From Hypomyces perniciosus (taxonomy: Eukaryota > Ascomycota > Sordariomycetes > Hypocreales > Hypocreaceae), in the NCBI GenBank assembly GCA_008477525.1, contig SPDT01000007.1, positions 4,278,001 through 4,342,000 of the forward strand: a stretch of DNA of 64,000 nt. The letters are read 5' to 3'. The notes beneath the pieces were generated by a model. It did no database searches. It was not told where the DNA came from and was given only the letters and a program-made list of their open reading frames with translations. The position numbers and the translations under genes were made by a program. Below, one piece after another: positions 1 through 12,333 of this stretch. The first letter of the stretch is position 1. The number at the start of each line of letters is the position of its first letter.

Positions 1-1
1 A

Positions 2-1036
2 AAAGTCCTGCCAACAGTCCATGACCTCATTCTGGATGAAGCTGATGTGCTCCTTGACCCCCTGTTTCGTGAGCAGACCCTCGGTATTTGGACAGCCTGC
101 AACAACTCAGATTTGAGGCTCTCGTTTTGGTCAGCAACTATGGGCTCCAACATCGAGTCTTTTGTCACAGAGAGGTTAAACACACGAGCTGAATCTCTGG
201 GTCTTGAGCCAAGGCCACTGGTGAGATTGGTCGTGGGCTTGAAAGATACCGCAGTGCCAAATGTCGTGCACAAGCTCATTTACACGGCGAGCGAGCAAGG
301 AAAGCTCCTCGCATTACGCCAACTTTTACGGCCGACATCCAGTATTGACTCGGGCCCGCCTCTTCGACCACCTTTTCTTGTCTTTACTCAGACCATTGAC
401 AGAGCCACGGCTCTGCACGAGGAGCTTAAGTATGATATTCCTCTAGAGGCTGGTGGATCATCTAGGATAGCTGCGCTGCACAGTGGCCTTCCCGACTCGG
501 CTCGCTCAGCCATCATGCGCAAGTTCCGGGCTGGAGAGATTTGGGTGCTTATAACTACGGATGTTTTGGCTCGTGGTGTTGACTTTGCTGGTGTCAATGG
601 TGTCGTCAACTACGACGTGCCCGGTTCGGCTGCTGCCTATATCCATCGTGCAGGGCGGACAGGACGGGCGGGCCGCGAGGGCGGTGTTGCGGTGACATTC
701 TATACAAAGGATGACATTCCATTTGTGAAGACCGTGGCCAACGTGATTGCTGCGAGCGAGAAGCAGGCGGGTAAGACAGGAGACGAAGCTGGGGTGCAGA
801 AGTGGCTATTGGATGCTTTGCCAAACGTTGGCAAGGAAGACAGGAAGAAGCTCAAGGAACGGGGTGTCGAGTCACGAAGAAGTGGAAACCAGGCGAAGAT
901 CACATCACAGAGCGGCTATGAGCGTCGGAAGGAGCACAATAGACGTGGTGCTATTGAGGGGAGCAAGAGGAGGATGGGGGCTGATGACAATGAAGGGAGT
1001 GGTGATGGTGCTGAGTGGGGTGGATTTGACGATTAA
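2..1036 (+). CDS. ROK1: ROK1-like DEAD-box ATP-dependent RNA helicase, C-terminal part (5' end outside window)
   Basis: The frame is open from base 2, so the N-terminal part lies off the window. The DEAD box (Walker B) is at bases 35-46, followed by the Rok1-like run [12 protein letters not shown]. Next come the SAT motif (about 131-139), the helicase C-domain motif [11 protein letters not shown], and [10 protein letters not shown] near 645-675. The basic tail contains [17 protein letters not shown], typical of Rok1/DDX52. Rok1 acts in the nucleolus in 18S rRNA processing and small-subunit assembly (known for the family). The visible part is 344 residues with no intron. Assignment to Rok1 rather than another DEAD-box protein rests on the DEADVLLDP context and the tail; I am fairly sure of it. 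Confidence 0.88.
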   Translation, partial: KVLPTVHDLILDEADVLLDPLFREQTLGIWTACNNSDLRLSFWSATMGSNIESFVTERLNTRAESLGLEPRPLVRLVVGLKDTAVPNVVHKLIYTASEQGKLLALRQLLRPTSSIDSGPPLRPPFLVFTQTIDRATALHEELKYDIPLEAGGSSRIAALHSGLPDSARSAIMRKFRAGEIWVLITTDVLARGVDFAGVNGVVNYDVPGSAAAYIHRAGRTGRAGREGGVAVTFYTKDDIPFVKTVANVIAASEKQAGKTGDEAGVQKWLLDALPNVGKEDRKKLKERGVESRRSGNQAKITSQSGYERRKEHNRRGAIEGSKRRMGADDNEGSGDGAEWGGFDD

Positions 1037-3145
1037 TAGCCGAGAGCTCTGCATCACTCGGAGGTTGTTGTTCAAGATTGGAGCCCGCACGTATACCAGT
1101 ATCACATACTCTGTACGAAGTACGGAGTATTCAAATCACAACTACAGTTGGCCTCGACTTCTGAAGTTTGTTAGACGATTGTTGCACTTGCATCTAGGTG
1201 ACCTGCATCTCGCCTCTGATACATTGGGGAAACATATGACCATACGAAGTACACAGATCGTATAAGTTGGCATTCTGTTGGAACCAGTTGAAGGCCACAA
1301 TACCTCAGCTTTAGAACTCGTTTCTCGTCAATTAAGCTTGAACTGTATGACAGTTGGTACCTCGCCTATCAGGATCCGATTTGAGTTCACAAATGGCTAC
1401 GAGACTCAGTAGGGGTTATATCAACTTCAGCTGCTGTACGAAGTATCCATCAGCTAGATCAGCCTCTTACGTCCCCATTAAATAAAAACCTGCCTACAAA
1501 GTACATAGAAGAGCCTCGAGTGGTCCAAGCGAGATCCGGTGCGGCATGAAGAATGCATCTATCCAGTTTGCTAAGCTGTGGAATGTAAGGATGAAGGTTC
1601 TATCCGTACCTACTCGCATTATCTCTCTCACTGTTTATAAATTCCTAATAAATTGCATGCAGACAGACAGACCATTGAGCTAGTATTTTACTTTCGTACC
1701 TGCATTTGCTACCCTAGTAATACTTCGTATAAGGAGATCCCGCTCCAAATATTGATTACATTCTACTAGTATTGTTTCATCTGCCCTGTCTGGGTTTCAG
1801 GCAAACGGCGAGGGGCTAGTATAAGCACAGCTTTCCCAAACGGGGCATCGATTTTTTCCCTCTTCATCACGGGCCTAGAAAGCAGTCAAGTGATTGTTTT
1901 TCCAGAAGCGAATGATCGGGGAAAAGAGCGATGAATGCTGCTGTGATTCTGACTGTCAAAGGTGACAATCTCTTCGCCCATGGTCGTGTGCTCGCGTTCA
2001 CAGATATGCTGTGTTTGGTGTATCCATGTCACCAAAATATCATTCCTGTCAGATTAATCCCCAAGAAGGCGCCCGCAACGAACCGATGGGGAAAATCCTA
2101 CAGATTTCCCAGTTGGGGGCAGCCAATATTGCTGCGACAGCATGTCATTCATATTTGTTTTAGAGGCTTGCGCTTTTATATATGCACTGCTTCAAGGGGC
2201 TGATGGGTGCTTTAGGAACCCCTGGTTAGAAATTGTGTGGATCAACCACTTTGTCACTTACACAAACAAGCCCGGCTCTGAAGATATCTCCACCCTCAGG
2301 TTCAAACTTCTTATGAATTGCAGAGAAAGAGGACACAAGGATACTATGTCGTTGGCCAACGTTGATTGCACTGGCCACATTCATGGACTTCGTAACAGCT
2401 CCAGCAATAGGCCCATCACAGCTCGTCATCCTCGCTATGTTATCGCATAGTATAAGCAGCTTTATCTATTTGTTTCATGAAGACACTACTACCGACCAGC
2501 CGTCTTTCTCAGGCCACATCCCCGGTCCAGGGACGATATGACGAGAGCACTAGTAATATGCCCTGGTGTGTCTCCCCAGGCTTGTTCGGCCACTCTTGGA
2601 CCTTCGATCTGGTTGTTGGTGAACCAATCGGTCTTTTCCGCGCAGGTAAGGACCTGAAAAGATAGCAGCATGTTAAAGATCTGGACCGAACTAAGGATGC
2701 CCCTGATGATTGTCCTGACTACGGCCATAATAGCTGCAGGCCATAACTCGGTTGCCCCCCGGGGTGGCTCACTGCAGATAGAGGAGTTGCATAAGTTGCT
2801 TGTTTGTCCCGCAGGAGTCAGTCGTCGAGTTCCGCAAACGTCGTCTCTGTCCTATCTTCCTTCAGGTGAGGGAGAAGAATAATATCACCAGCCATTCCTT
2901 TGTGGTTCGAGATTCACGACCAACTGAGCCGGTCATTCACTTCTGCTACTGATACTGCTGGTCAATCTCTTTCAAATCATTCTTTTTAACAGCCTTATTT
3001 ATATACTGCCACTGCCTTTTCGACACTCGCTATACCCGAGGAGGTTTACCAACGACAACAGGTCACCTAACAGACTCAGCATTTGCTTTCCTTTCAAGAG
3101 GAAGATAGAGAAATTCGAAAGCAGGAGATCAAGTGTTGGCAGAAG
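1037..3145. other. Intergenic gap, no supported gene
   Basis: This holds the 3' flank of ROK1 and the promoter side of TOS1. Open frames of 90-102 codons occur at 1931-2203 and 2142-2450, but they show no domain, no codon pattern and no recognisable homology. Four copies of the TACGAAGTAC-type word occur at 1113-1129, 1243-1252, 1437-1446 and 1721-1730. Nothing else is visible. Confidence 0.6.
1113..1129. repeat. Dispersed short element, TACGAAGTAC joined to TACGGAGTA
   Basis: The sequence gtacgaagtacggagta joins the two commonest forms of a short word found all over this window's intergenic DNA. Related copies nearby are at 1243, 1437 and 1721. Confidence 0.6.
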
Positions 3146-4706
3146 ATGAAGACTTCCGTTCCGGTGTTGCTTGCTACGGCAGGCTGGGCGACAGCCCTAA
3201 CGCAACAATGCACAGGCAAAGCAGTTGATGAAGGAGGTAACTTTTTCTGCGGCGCTGTGAGCCACATATTATACGAGGGTATCGTGGGCAAGGGGAGCTT
3301 CAAGGACGTGACCAACATGGCCGCAAATGGCGAGTGCCAGATGGCGGATAAGGCATACAGCGGGCCTCTCGCTCCCCTGGACCAGGATGTAAGCACCCTC
3401 CTCTGCAGGTATGTATTCAAGTCAACCTTGCTAACTTGTGCAGCTCTCGATTCATATTCGCGGACCATTTCAACTTAAGGAGGCCGCTGTGTATAACCTT
3501 GCCCCGAAGAAGAGGAGGCGCGATTATTCCTCTTCTCCCCATGGCCATTCTCAGGCCCATCGCCGAGTCCAGAACCATCACCAACATACCGATACCGACA
3601 AGGAGGCAAAGAATGAGAAGAGAGCCGACTGGGTTACGGCCACCATTGATGGGAAAGTTGTTTCATGGATCAACAACTATTTCGGCCCAGGAACTCCAGC
3701 AACTCCTTCCCCTGCTCCTCAGGCTCCAACCCCAGCTCCTGAGTCTGCTCCTCCTCTTCCAACTCCGGCACCGAAGTCACCACCACAGGCTGGCTCCAGT
3801 GATGACTCCCATGCCAAAGCGAAGCCACCTCAAGGAAACCCATCACCCGCCAGTGGCAGCGATTGGGACCGCGTTGCCTACTACAGTGCTGAGAAACAGG
3901 TTGCTGAGAACATTATGTTCCTTGGGAACTATGGGGGCCAAGGTTCTGGAGTTTGGGATACGTATGCTTCCCTTATTCAAGCTTTCTTGATGTGAGTACT
4001 GACTTTGGTATGTAGTGTTTGGGGAAGCTCCCTGTCGTATCTCAACGCCGATGCCACTGGTGGCGCCAGCTCCCCCCAGATCTTGAAAGATGTATACATC
4101 CCATCCGGCAAGGAGTTCGCCATTTTCAGTGCCGAGAAGTGCGACGAGAGCTGCGGCTACTCTCGTGCCCCTGACGTCGCCTATAGTAAGTCCTGTCAAC
4201 TTCTCCTGCTTATGCTAAGACATATGCCTCCTATGACTTTTGAGTTACTAACATATCCATCCCCAGAGGGCTTCGCCGGCGCCAACAAAGTCTTCCTATT
4301 CCATTTCAAGATGCCCCTCGATGGCAACCGCGGCCTCCAGGGTGATATGCCCTCCCTTTGGGCCCTTAACGGACGTATCCCGCGCGCAGCCCAATACAAC
4401 TCCTGCAGCTGCTGGCTGACTGGCTGTGGCGAGACTGATATCTTCGAGGTCCTCGCCCCTGGCGACACCAAGTGCAAGAGCACATTCCATCTTGCCAACG
4501 GTGCCGGCAGCTCCGACTTTTTCGAGCGCCCTGTGGACAAGTTCATTAAGGTTGCCACTGTCTTTGATGAGAAGACGGCTAGTGTTTCGATCAAGGTACT
4601 GCCTGATTCTGTTGATTTTTCTGAGGGTCTTGATGCTGCGACGGTGCGGAGTTGGATCAATGGAGGTGATGATCTGCAGGCAACCAGTTTGTTCCAGGTG
4701 GCATAG
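3146..4706 (+). CDS. TOS1: TOS1-like secreted cell-wall glycosidase
   Basis: Exons are 3146-3388, 3444-3961, 4016-4185 and 4267-4706 (456 aa). Residues 1-18 form a signal peptide. An N-terminal Tos1 domain (DUF2403 type) covers about 20-110 and continues across intron 1 as LSIHIRGPFQLKEAAVYNL. A Pro/Ala/Ser-rich linker follows (about 155-200), then the DUF2401 catalytic-like domain (about 205-450). The C-domain contains CGETDIFEVL, which fits the ExDxxE active-site pattern of GH16-type glucanases (about E366, D368, E371). Tos1 proteins are covalently linked or loosely bound wall proteins with suspected beta-1,3-glucan activity; the enzymatic role is inferred. Splice sites were chosen because they restore the conserved reading frame (GVWDT-VWGSSLSY, DVAY-KGFAG). 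The gene converges on MSK1. Confidence 0.9.
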
Positions 4707-5145
4707 CGTGAGGAAAATTTGTAAGAAATAGGGGGTTGTTCTTAGAGTGTTTGGTCAATGGATCAAGTATACTTAGAAAAGGGAGGGAGCCCATGTGTTT
4801 TTCTTGGATGCGCTGGTTGATGACTTTTGCTTGTGATAATACTTAGTATGGGCATGGCCTTTCTCTTGCCCATATATATCGGTCTATCAACAAAGAGTGT
4901 TAAAAACGCAAGAAAGAAAAGGAAAACAACCGAGGCTACTAGTGAAGTTCCACAAAGACTTCCTCACGGTGATAGTGACTGTTTGCTAGGTTGTGGATCA
5001 TAGGGTGCTTGAGAAAGACAAGTCAAGGGCACTATCCCGAAGATGAATGATGGTCTAATCATCGTAATCATTTGGGTGCTGTACATCTACTAATATACAA
5101 GAACTCCTAGGTATACACTAACGACTCCTGTCTTTCTGGTGGAAA
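4707..5145. other. Convergent intergenic gap between TOS1 and MSK1
   Basis: This 439-bp stretch carries both 3' ends. It is AT-leaning, and I see no gene or repeat in it. Confidence 0.55.
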
Positions 5146-7079
5146 TCAAGATGTCTGTTTCTCAGCATTCTTCTCGTCTGCTGAAAGGCCAACCACATTC
5201 CGCAGTGTTCCGAAGCTCAAACAATCGCTGATGCGGTTAGCTCCTGAGAAGAGCATAACTAAGCGCTCAACGCCACATCCCCAGCCGCCCGTAGGGGGAA
5301 GTGCATAATCCAAAGCTTTTACATAGCTCTGGTCAAGAGGGGACGCCTCCCACTCATCCTCCTCAACGGGCTCGACAGATGCCTCAATGCTTTCATCTGT
5401 AGCCGCCACCACCTCCCCAAAGTCAGCGCTCCCATCGGGCTTGTTGACGAGGTTACGGTGAGCAGCTAGTTTTCGTTTCTGCTCCTCGGGGTCGTTCTCC
5501 TCTTCGTACATGTTGGCTAATTCTCGGGCACCGACGAAAAGCTCCGCACGGGCGGAGACTAACTGGTAGGTACGAGGGCAAAGAAAGCTCTTTGCTAGAG
5601 GGGACATGCATGTAGGGTGGTGTGTGATGAATATAGGTTCTGTGAAGGACATTGGTTCCAGGTAAATAGCCGCAAGCCGGTCGAGGAGCTTGGGCAAGGA
5701 GGTAGGTACCTCGCCGGGGATGTTGACACCAGCGAGCTTTAGGACGGCGAGAAGTTCAGGCAAAGCATTTTCGGCTGTGAGCTTTGGGAAGCGAATGCCG
5801 ATGGCTTCCTCCAAAGCTGGGATAAATTCTACCTGCTTAAACGGCTTTGAAAATCGGCTAGGATCGATAGCAGGTAGTGAAGTGAGTTGTGTCGAAATGA
5901 GTTGTTGTGAGTGTTTGGCGAGGCTGTACATGAGCTCCTCAGTTTCTTTGATGAGGTCGGAAAGGTTGGTGTAAGCACTATAGAATTCACACATGGTGAA
6001 TTCAGGATTATGAGTGGCATCGACACCTTCATTCCGGAAGGCAGGGCCAATCTCGAAGACCTTGTCCACACCACCGACAACGAGGCGCTTAAGCCACAAC
6101 TCAGGGGCAATCCGAAGGGCAAGGTCTTTGCCACGGAACTCTGTGGCTCGGGTAACGAAGGGTCGAGCAACCGCTCCACCAGCATTCTCCGCTAGGATGG
6201 GGGTTTGGAACTCAAGGAACCGCTTCGAGTGCAAGTGATCTCGCATGTGCTTCATGATCTCTGAACGCAGTCTCAGGACATCAACCACCTCTCTATTCAC
6301 CAGCATGTCGACATGGCGGTCTTGCATCTTCGTCTTAGCGTCGGTAAGCTTTTCTGGAATTTGCTCCATTGACGGGGAGAGAAGTTCAGGCAGTTCTCTC
6401 GCCTCCAACGTCAGTTGCCCCGTGTCTGTACGAATTGGAACACCAGTGACCGCTAGCAACCCGTCAGCCTCTGGTTGAAAAGGGAGTGTGCAATGAGCCT
6501 ACATATGTGATCGCCGACTTGTATTAGGTTTCTCAAAAGGGCGAATTTATGAACACTTCTAAAATTTTCTGACACACACTTGTTCTTATTGATCATGACT
6601 TGGGCCTTCTGGAACTCGTTTACAATGTCGACGAAGATGAGAGACTTTCCGACGACACGCTTCGAGCGTATGCGCCCAGTCAACGTGACTTCCTCGGGAG
6701 AGAGCTGTTCGCTAAAGTCTTCTAAGAATTCGGGGACACTTTTCCGCTCTGCAGAGAACTCCAACCGAGGATACGACTCAGGGTAGAGGGGGTCCTCGCT
6801 CTTCTGGTCCTCCTGTAGCTCGTTTTGACGGTGCCGCTTGAACGGCGACACGTCTTCGTGCCCATCTTGCTCGTCACTAAACCTCGACGGCTTTGTACGA
6901 ACATCAGACTTGGTAGACAGAGTCCTATCTCGGTATCCTATCAGGGCCCCTTGGCGCAACAAAGCGGAAGGGGATCTCCATCTTGGGGGTTGGGGCGCAG
7001 CCCTTACGCCGACGGATCTCGAACAAATGCTAAGCGCAACAGACTGGCGTGCCAGTCTAAGGCAATTGACGGACGTCAT
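5146..7079 (-). CDS. MSK1: Mitochondrial lysyl-tRNA synthetase (class II)
   Basis: Exons on the minus strand are 7079-6503 and 6452-5146 (627 aa). The 50-nt intron 6453-6502 is placed so that GDHI-S-VTGVPIRTDTG reads through; the nearer acceptor would leave a 32-nt intron and create a TAG. The N terminus, rich in Arg, Ser and Ala without acidic residues for about 35 positions, looks like a mitochondrial presequence. Next come an OB-fold anticodon-binding domain and the class II core: motif 2 FRNEGVDATHNPEFTMCEFY and motif 3 in GWGCGVERLVMLFSG. The enzyme charges mitochondrial tRNA-Lys. A TTG lies in frame upstream, but the first ATG is at 7079. The gene diverges from ARP4 over 581 bp. Confidence 0.92.
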
Positions 7080-7660
7080 TTCTTCTAGCAAACGCAAAGT
7101 TAGTCTTTACTGGCAAGACTTGCAGTATTTATGTCGTTGAAGGATGGAGGATTGGTAAAGTCAGAAAGAAGCATAGTGTTATCCTGCACAGCAAAAAGCT
7201 GTATCAATCGCAGCGGTTCTGAAGCGAGAATGCAGCTCATCATGGTACAAATTGTTAAAGAAGGGCGAAAAAAGAAGCTCGTTAGAACTTACACTCATAT
7301 CGACAGCACGCAAACTGACAATTCGCGTGTGTTGAATGCAATTGCATCCGGTAGGTTTGGATGCAGAGAGCATATTTTTCAAGGAAAGAAAATTAATTGT
7401 CCCTCATCTTCCGAGCTTTTTATGCGATGCGCAGACACCCACCCGCTTATTACATACACACCACCATATGCATGGAGCTCATTGGTTTATCCATCTTCAG
7501 TCAGCAAGGCTCTGAGCTCAGGTCAACCACCAGGCTGAAATTTGTTCCGACGCGCGCCGCCCTTGTACTTCGTTCGTCCTTGTGCATATCTCCCAGCCTT
7601 TTGCGCCAGATCGACCAATTGGCCCTTGACCACGCACTGTGATATCACGAAAGCTCAATC
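7080..7660. other. Bidirectional promoter region between MSK1 and ARP4
   Basis: This 581-bp gap holds the 5' sides of two divergent genes. No open frame with support and no clear TATA box is visible. Confidence 0.5.
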
Positions 7661-9151
7661 ATGGCCCAGCAGCCTTTGCCCTCGTCGGCGCAGCCAACCG
7701 ACATTTACGGCGGAGGTGCGTTGCTCACTTATTAATATTGACAGGCCAGGGTGTGCGTTAGAACAGGGCGGCCCGACTAACTAGAACACACAGATGAGGT
7801 CTCTGCTCTTGTTCTCGACCCTGGATACTGCAACACGCGTGGAGGCTTCGCCGGCGAAGATGTCCCCAAGTCGATCCTGCCCTCATTCTATGGTCACATC
7901 ACTAGCGACCCGCCGCGAACCCTGTTTGGCGATGAGTGCATCATCCCACGCGCCGACTTCGAGGTTCGCAACTACATGAACCGGGATAGTGTTGTTGAAG
8001 ATTGGGATGTGGCAGCTAAGCTGTGGGAGCACATGTTGGTCAAGCGGCTCCAACCCGAGCGACAGACACCACCCTCGAAGAACGGCCTGAACGACGATGT
8101 GAAGGACCAGGATGGCGAAGGAGACGTCGCAATGGAGGAAGCCGAGGCGCAGGAGGCACAGGAGAAACCTTTGGAGGAGTTCCCCCTACTCATGACAGAA
8201 GCTCCATGGAACTCAGTCAAGGCACGAGAAAAGGCTATTGAACTGAGCATGGAGAGTTGGGGAACCCCCGCCTTTTGGTTGAGTCGCACACCTGTGTTGG
8301 CTGCCTTTGCTGCTGGCAAGGCTACTGCCCTTGTCATTGATGTCGGCGGCTCCAACACATCTGTCACAGCCATTCACGATGGGATGGTCCTGAAGCGATC
8401 TATTCAGCGCTCCCCTGCAGGCGGTTTGTGGCTATCTTCTCAGATCCGCAGCTTGTGGGAGACTTCAGAACCGAAGGTTAACCTCACCCCAACTTTCATG
8501 GTTGAGAACAAGACCCCCGTGGACGCTCTTGCCTCGGCGCAAGTACGGCTGCGCGAATTCCCTTACAAGATCAACGACTCATTCCGCACCTTTGAGGAGG
8601 AACGAGTATTGACTGAGTTCAAGGAGTCTGTGGTTGAAGTATGGCGCGGTCCTGGCCGGTACAGCGCCCCCGGGAATGAGGACTACATCAAGTCACAACC
8701 CGGTCGGGTGTTTGAGATGCCTGATGGCTATAATCAGATGTGGCGCGAGCAACGGTTCAAAGTCACCGAAGGCATGTGGGATGAGAACGCTGGATACCCT
8801 CTCCCCAAGTCAGAGCGCCTCACCAAGGCCCAAACCATCCCTGAACTCATCCGTGCCGCTCTTAACGCGATTGACGTTGACCTGCGAGGCAATCTCCTTG
8901 GTAACGTGGTTGTTACTGGCAGCACAAGCTTGATCAACGGTTTCAACGACCGACTGAATAATGAGCTGACGGCCATGTACCCGGGCATGAAGATCAAGAT
9001 CCACGCTGCAGGCTTATCAAGTGAGCGGCGGTTCGGTGCTTGGATCGGTGGCAGCATTTTGGCTAGTCTGGGCACTTTCCACCAGATGTGGATATCAAAG
9101 AAGGAGTACGAGGAGAACGGGGCGGGCATTGTTGAGAAGCGGTGCAAGTAA
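7661..9151 (+). CDS. ARP4: Actin-related protein 4 (ARP4/BAF53 type)
   Basis: Exons are 7661-7715 and 7794-9151 (470 aa). The protein begins MAQQPLPSS, and the actin fold starts at DEVSALVLDPGYCNTRGGFAGED. It carries DVGGSNTSV (phosphate loop 2 region) and VVVTGSTSLINGF, and ends with the actin-type segment RFGAWIGGSILASLGTFHQMWISKKEYEE. An acidic insert (about residues 120-160) separates subdomains, as in Arp4. Arp4 is a nuclear subunit of NuA4, SWR1 and INO80 and binds histones (family knowledge). The ATP site is divergent from actin, as expected for Arp4. The stop lies 246 bp from the end of the convergent GH36 gene. Confidence 0.93.
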
Positions 9152-9397
9152 CACAGCGAAGGAAAGTTCAGGCAAAGGTGGCGACGTTAGGGGGAAATTG
9201 GCGTACGGAGTTGAAAGAGATTTTGAGCTTTGTATGGAATTGACTAAGAGAAAATGTCACGTTATAAGCCAGTTTATGTGGTACAAGTTTCTACTGTTGG
9301 CATGAAGCTTGTATTGAGGCACACAGTATTTCTTTCGGATAATGCCAGCCAGCGTGTAGTAAAGTCGGCTTGGCTTTACCTTCGTTCTTGAATCATC

Positions 9398-12333
9398 TCA
9401 CGAACTGAAGCCGACCTTGACCTCTACTTCGTTGCCTCGTCCAGGCTCCAGCCCTAAGACATTCCAGGCCTTTTGGATATCAACTTCAAGAACACGGCTA
9501 TCCCCTTTTGACACGTTGACAGTCTCCACCGGAACAGCCTGGTCTTGCAAAGTTACCATGAAGTCGCCTTCAATGGTCATCTGCGGCAGCGTCGAGATGT
9601 ATACACCTACAAGAAGGGTCAGCGGTTGTAGAGTCCAGGAAATACTACGGAGCATACCAAGAACACCCAGAGCTTTCAGCTTGCTGACAATCGAGCCCCT
9701 CCCATTCTCATGTTTTTCGATGCTGCCAGATACAATTGCAACACAGCCTGTCATCTTCCCGACAAGTCCGAGGTTCGCGACTGATATTTCTCCATACTTC
9801 TGGCCAGTGAAAGTTGTCACTGGGAAGGCGCAAAAGATTTCATAACCTCGAACATCCAGAGATCCCGTCACTAGTGAAGTTGGGCTTTGGACTTTGATCG
9901 GCCTTGAGACCTTGCCGGTGGTATGGGCCCGAACCACATATTCGAGAGACGGTAGAGTGCCTGGGAAGCAAGAAAGTGGGATGATCTCAGTCAGAGGACG
10001 TGCTGAGATGTTGAATATAGCTACTATCGGCGTGCCCGTCTCCGAAGCTCCTTCTTCTCGTTAGTCACACGTTCTGCTAGTTGGGGTTTGCAACTCTCAC
10101 CATGATAGCTTCCGACCTTGAGAAGCAAATCATCGTCATATCCGATGTATGGGGAAATGGCTTTACCCAAAACACTTGGTCGGAAAATAATTGTCCTGCC
10201 ATCCACTGTCTCTCCTGTCATCTGCCCTATCAGGTCGATGTTATGCTCCCCAGGAACATCCGTGATATAGATGGGACCACCGCTGACGCATCTCGCCGCG
10301 GCATGGAATCCCGAGTAATCATGCACAGTTTGGAACATGTCCCAGTCGGGAAGAACGTTCAAATACTGCATGAAGATGCTGTTGTATGCGTTTGTCCATA
10401 CATGCCATGGGTGCGACGAAGGGATCTGGGGGAAGAAATCGTCCGAGTTTCGCACTAGCAATGCTGGCCGGTTCTGCAGCATTTGGGAGTGAAAGAGCGC
10501 CTGTGGAATCTGTGACATACATGATATAGCCTTGACGCTGAAATATCGCAGTGACGTGACGTTCCAGGCGTCTAAATAAGTATTGATGAGATCACGTCGA
10601 ACAGAGGCACTCAGCCACATGTCAACCATGAACTGGGCATCTGTCTTTACACCATCGACGCCTGAATCAGAAAGGAATCGGTAGAAGTCATCGTAGAACT
10701 TGAAAACATCGTCTTTGGCAATCACCGTCATTTTGCCTCCAAGGGGTAGATTCCGACGCTTGGCCTCTTCACGAACAACCTCGATGGTTTTATATCTCTT
10801 AGCGAGGTTTCCATCCGGAGAGATGCCGCCCCAGTACCCCAAGAGCGCATGCCAGACGGCAATATGCTGAATGCCAGGGTGCTTTTCTCGGATTTTCGAG
10901 ACAGTTGCCTTCAAACCGTTAGGAAATGCCTTCGGCTCTGCCTCAAACTCAACCCATCCATACTGGAATTGGCTTGGGCCGGTATAGTCAATAGATTGCC
11001 AGTTGTCGTCTATGATGAGGCTCGTGATCTTGACATTGTGTTCTTCCAGCTTGTCGACTGCATCGAGAACCTTCTGTTCCGTCAGTCGCTGGCCAAGTGC
11101 GTTCCAGGTACCTGGAAGACGTTAGCTCGTAACCCTTCAATGAATTGTAGGGCCAGAAGCACGAACAGAAGCCAAGTCCGTCGTACCAGTTCTCAAGCCA
11201 TTCTGGTCGAACTTCTTCTGATAGGGACCTGAGTTCCTGATCCAACTTCTGCTTTGTGCTCTGAGCTTTCGTGATCAGGGTCCTGGCATGATACATCACA
11301 GAAGCAATGGCTCGCTCAATATTATTGCCTTCTGAGACGAGGATTATCGCTTTCTCCTCTGAAGTCGAGTCATTCCGTATGTTTACTGAGATGCCTCCAT
11401 TCGCGGTATGTCGAAAAACAGGTACGATATCACTTAGTCCGCTAACCGCCAGAAACACCAGGCTTCTGCCTTGTGCATTTTGAAATGACAGCAAAATGGC
11501 GTCCTTATCAAGGGAAAAGTGTGTCTTTCCGTGACGTGGGGCCAACCAAGGCGACCAGAGCCGTACAAGCGCAAACCACCTGAGCATAAAATCAGTCTCT
11601 GCAAGCATATATACAGGATGTAAAGAGTAGATATCCGTAAATGTAGATATGTTATGAAAAAAAGGGAGCCATATGCCCACCTTAGAAAGGAGCCCCAGGG
11701 AACACCGATTTCAACATCTCGGAATGTGGATACATCTCCTTCTGCAGGCGATACTAGGGTTTCAAGTGACCATAGCTGGGTCTGTGGGGACTGGCTCATG
11801 CGAGATGACACCTTCCAGGCTTCATTGAGTCCAGACACAAGATCAGAGAGGGTGTCGGATTCAGAAGGCGCGGGCGTCACGACGATATGACCGTCATCAA
11901 GCCCATACTCATCACGAATCCATCTCCACGGCTCATTCTCGCCGTGGCGGAATTTCAGCGTGAATTGAAGGGATTTCTTGAAAGACAGCGAACTTGTAAA
12001 GTATGTCCTAAAGGTTGACTCTGAGTCCCGATCCAGTGCTTGCGGTTCCTTGCCCCTTTCTATCGGAAGCAAGCCAGCTTCAGTCCACTCCTGTCCATCA
12101 ATGGAATGCCATAAAGCAAGTGTCCAGTTTTCCTTTTCACGGGGTCGAGGAACTTCCAGCAGGGCCGTAAATGAGAAATTATCACCGCTCTCAACTGGTG
12201 TCACTCCTCCCAAAGGAGGGTAGCTTTGGACCTGAGCTTTCATGGTTTCGGGCACAGGGTCTGGGGCGGGTTTCTGTTTTGGTATGTAGAGAGTTTGAAA
12301 GTCGTTGGCAAAATCATATGTTTCAGGAGCCAT
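9398..12333 (-). CDS. GH36 raffinose-synthase-like / alkaline alpha-galactosidase-like glycosidase (Sip1 family)
   Basis: Exons on the minus strand are 12333-11681, 11579-11167, 11111-10101, 10050-9658 and 9606-9398 (892 aa). Signature segments include WYDGLGFC-TWNALGQ (across intron 2), SLIIDDNW, VDGVKTDAQ with the probable nucleophile D513, and LPDWDMFQ with D611/D613 as candidate acid/base. A Greek-key C-terminal domain ends EVKVGF. These match plant raffinose synthase and seed-imbibition (Sip) proteins. No signal peptide is seen, so it is probably intracellular. The reaction is likely alpha-galactoside hydrolysis or galactosyl transfer; the substrate cannot be told. The exon 4 acceptor is the weak point: no good YAG is present and 10047 is an equally framed alternative start. 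A possible start further upstream is not needed. Confidence 0.88.

Noticed and set aside
1931..2450. Two overlapping frames of 90 and 102 codons in the ROK1-TOS1 gap
   Set aside because: They overlap in different frames, contain no known motif and look random in composition.
6453..6484. A shorter 32-nt intron in MSK1 with acceptor at aaccag
   Set aside because: It is too short for a fungal intron and makes an in-frame TAG; the 50-nt intron restores the conserved sequence.
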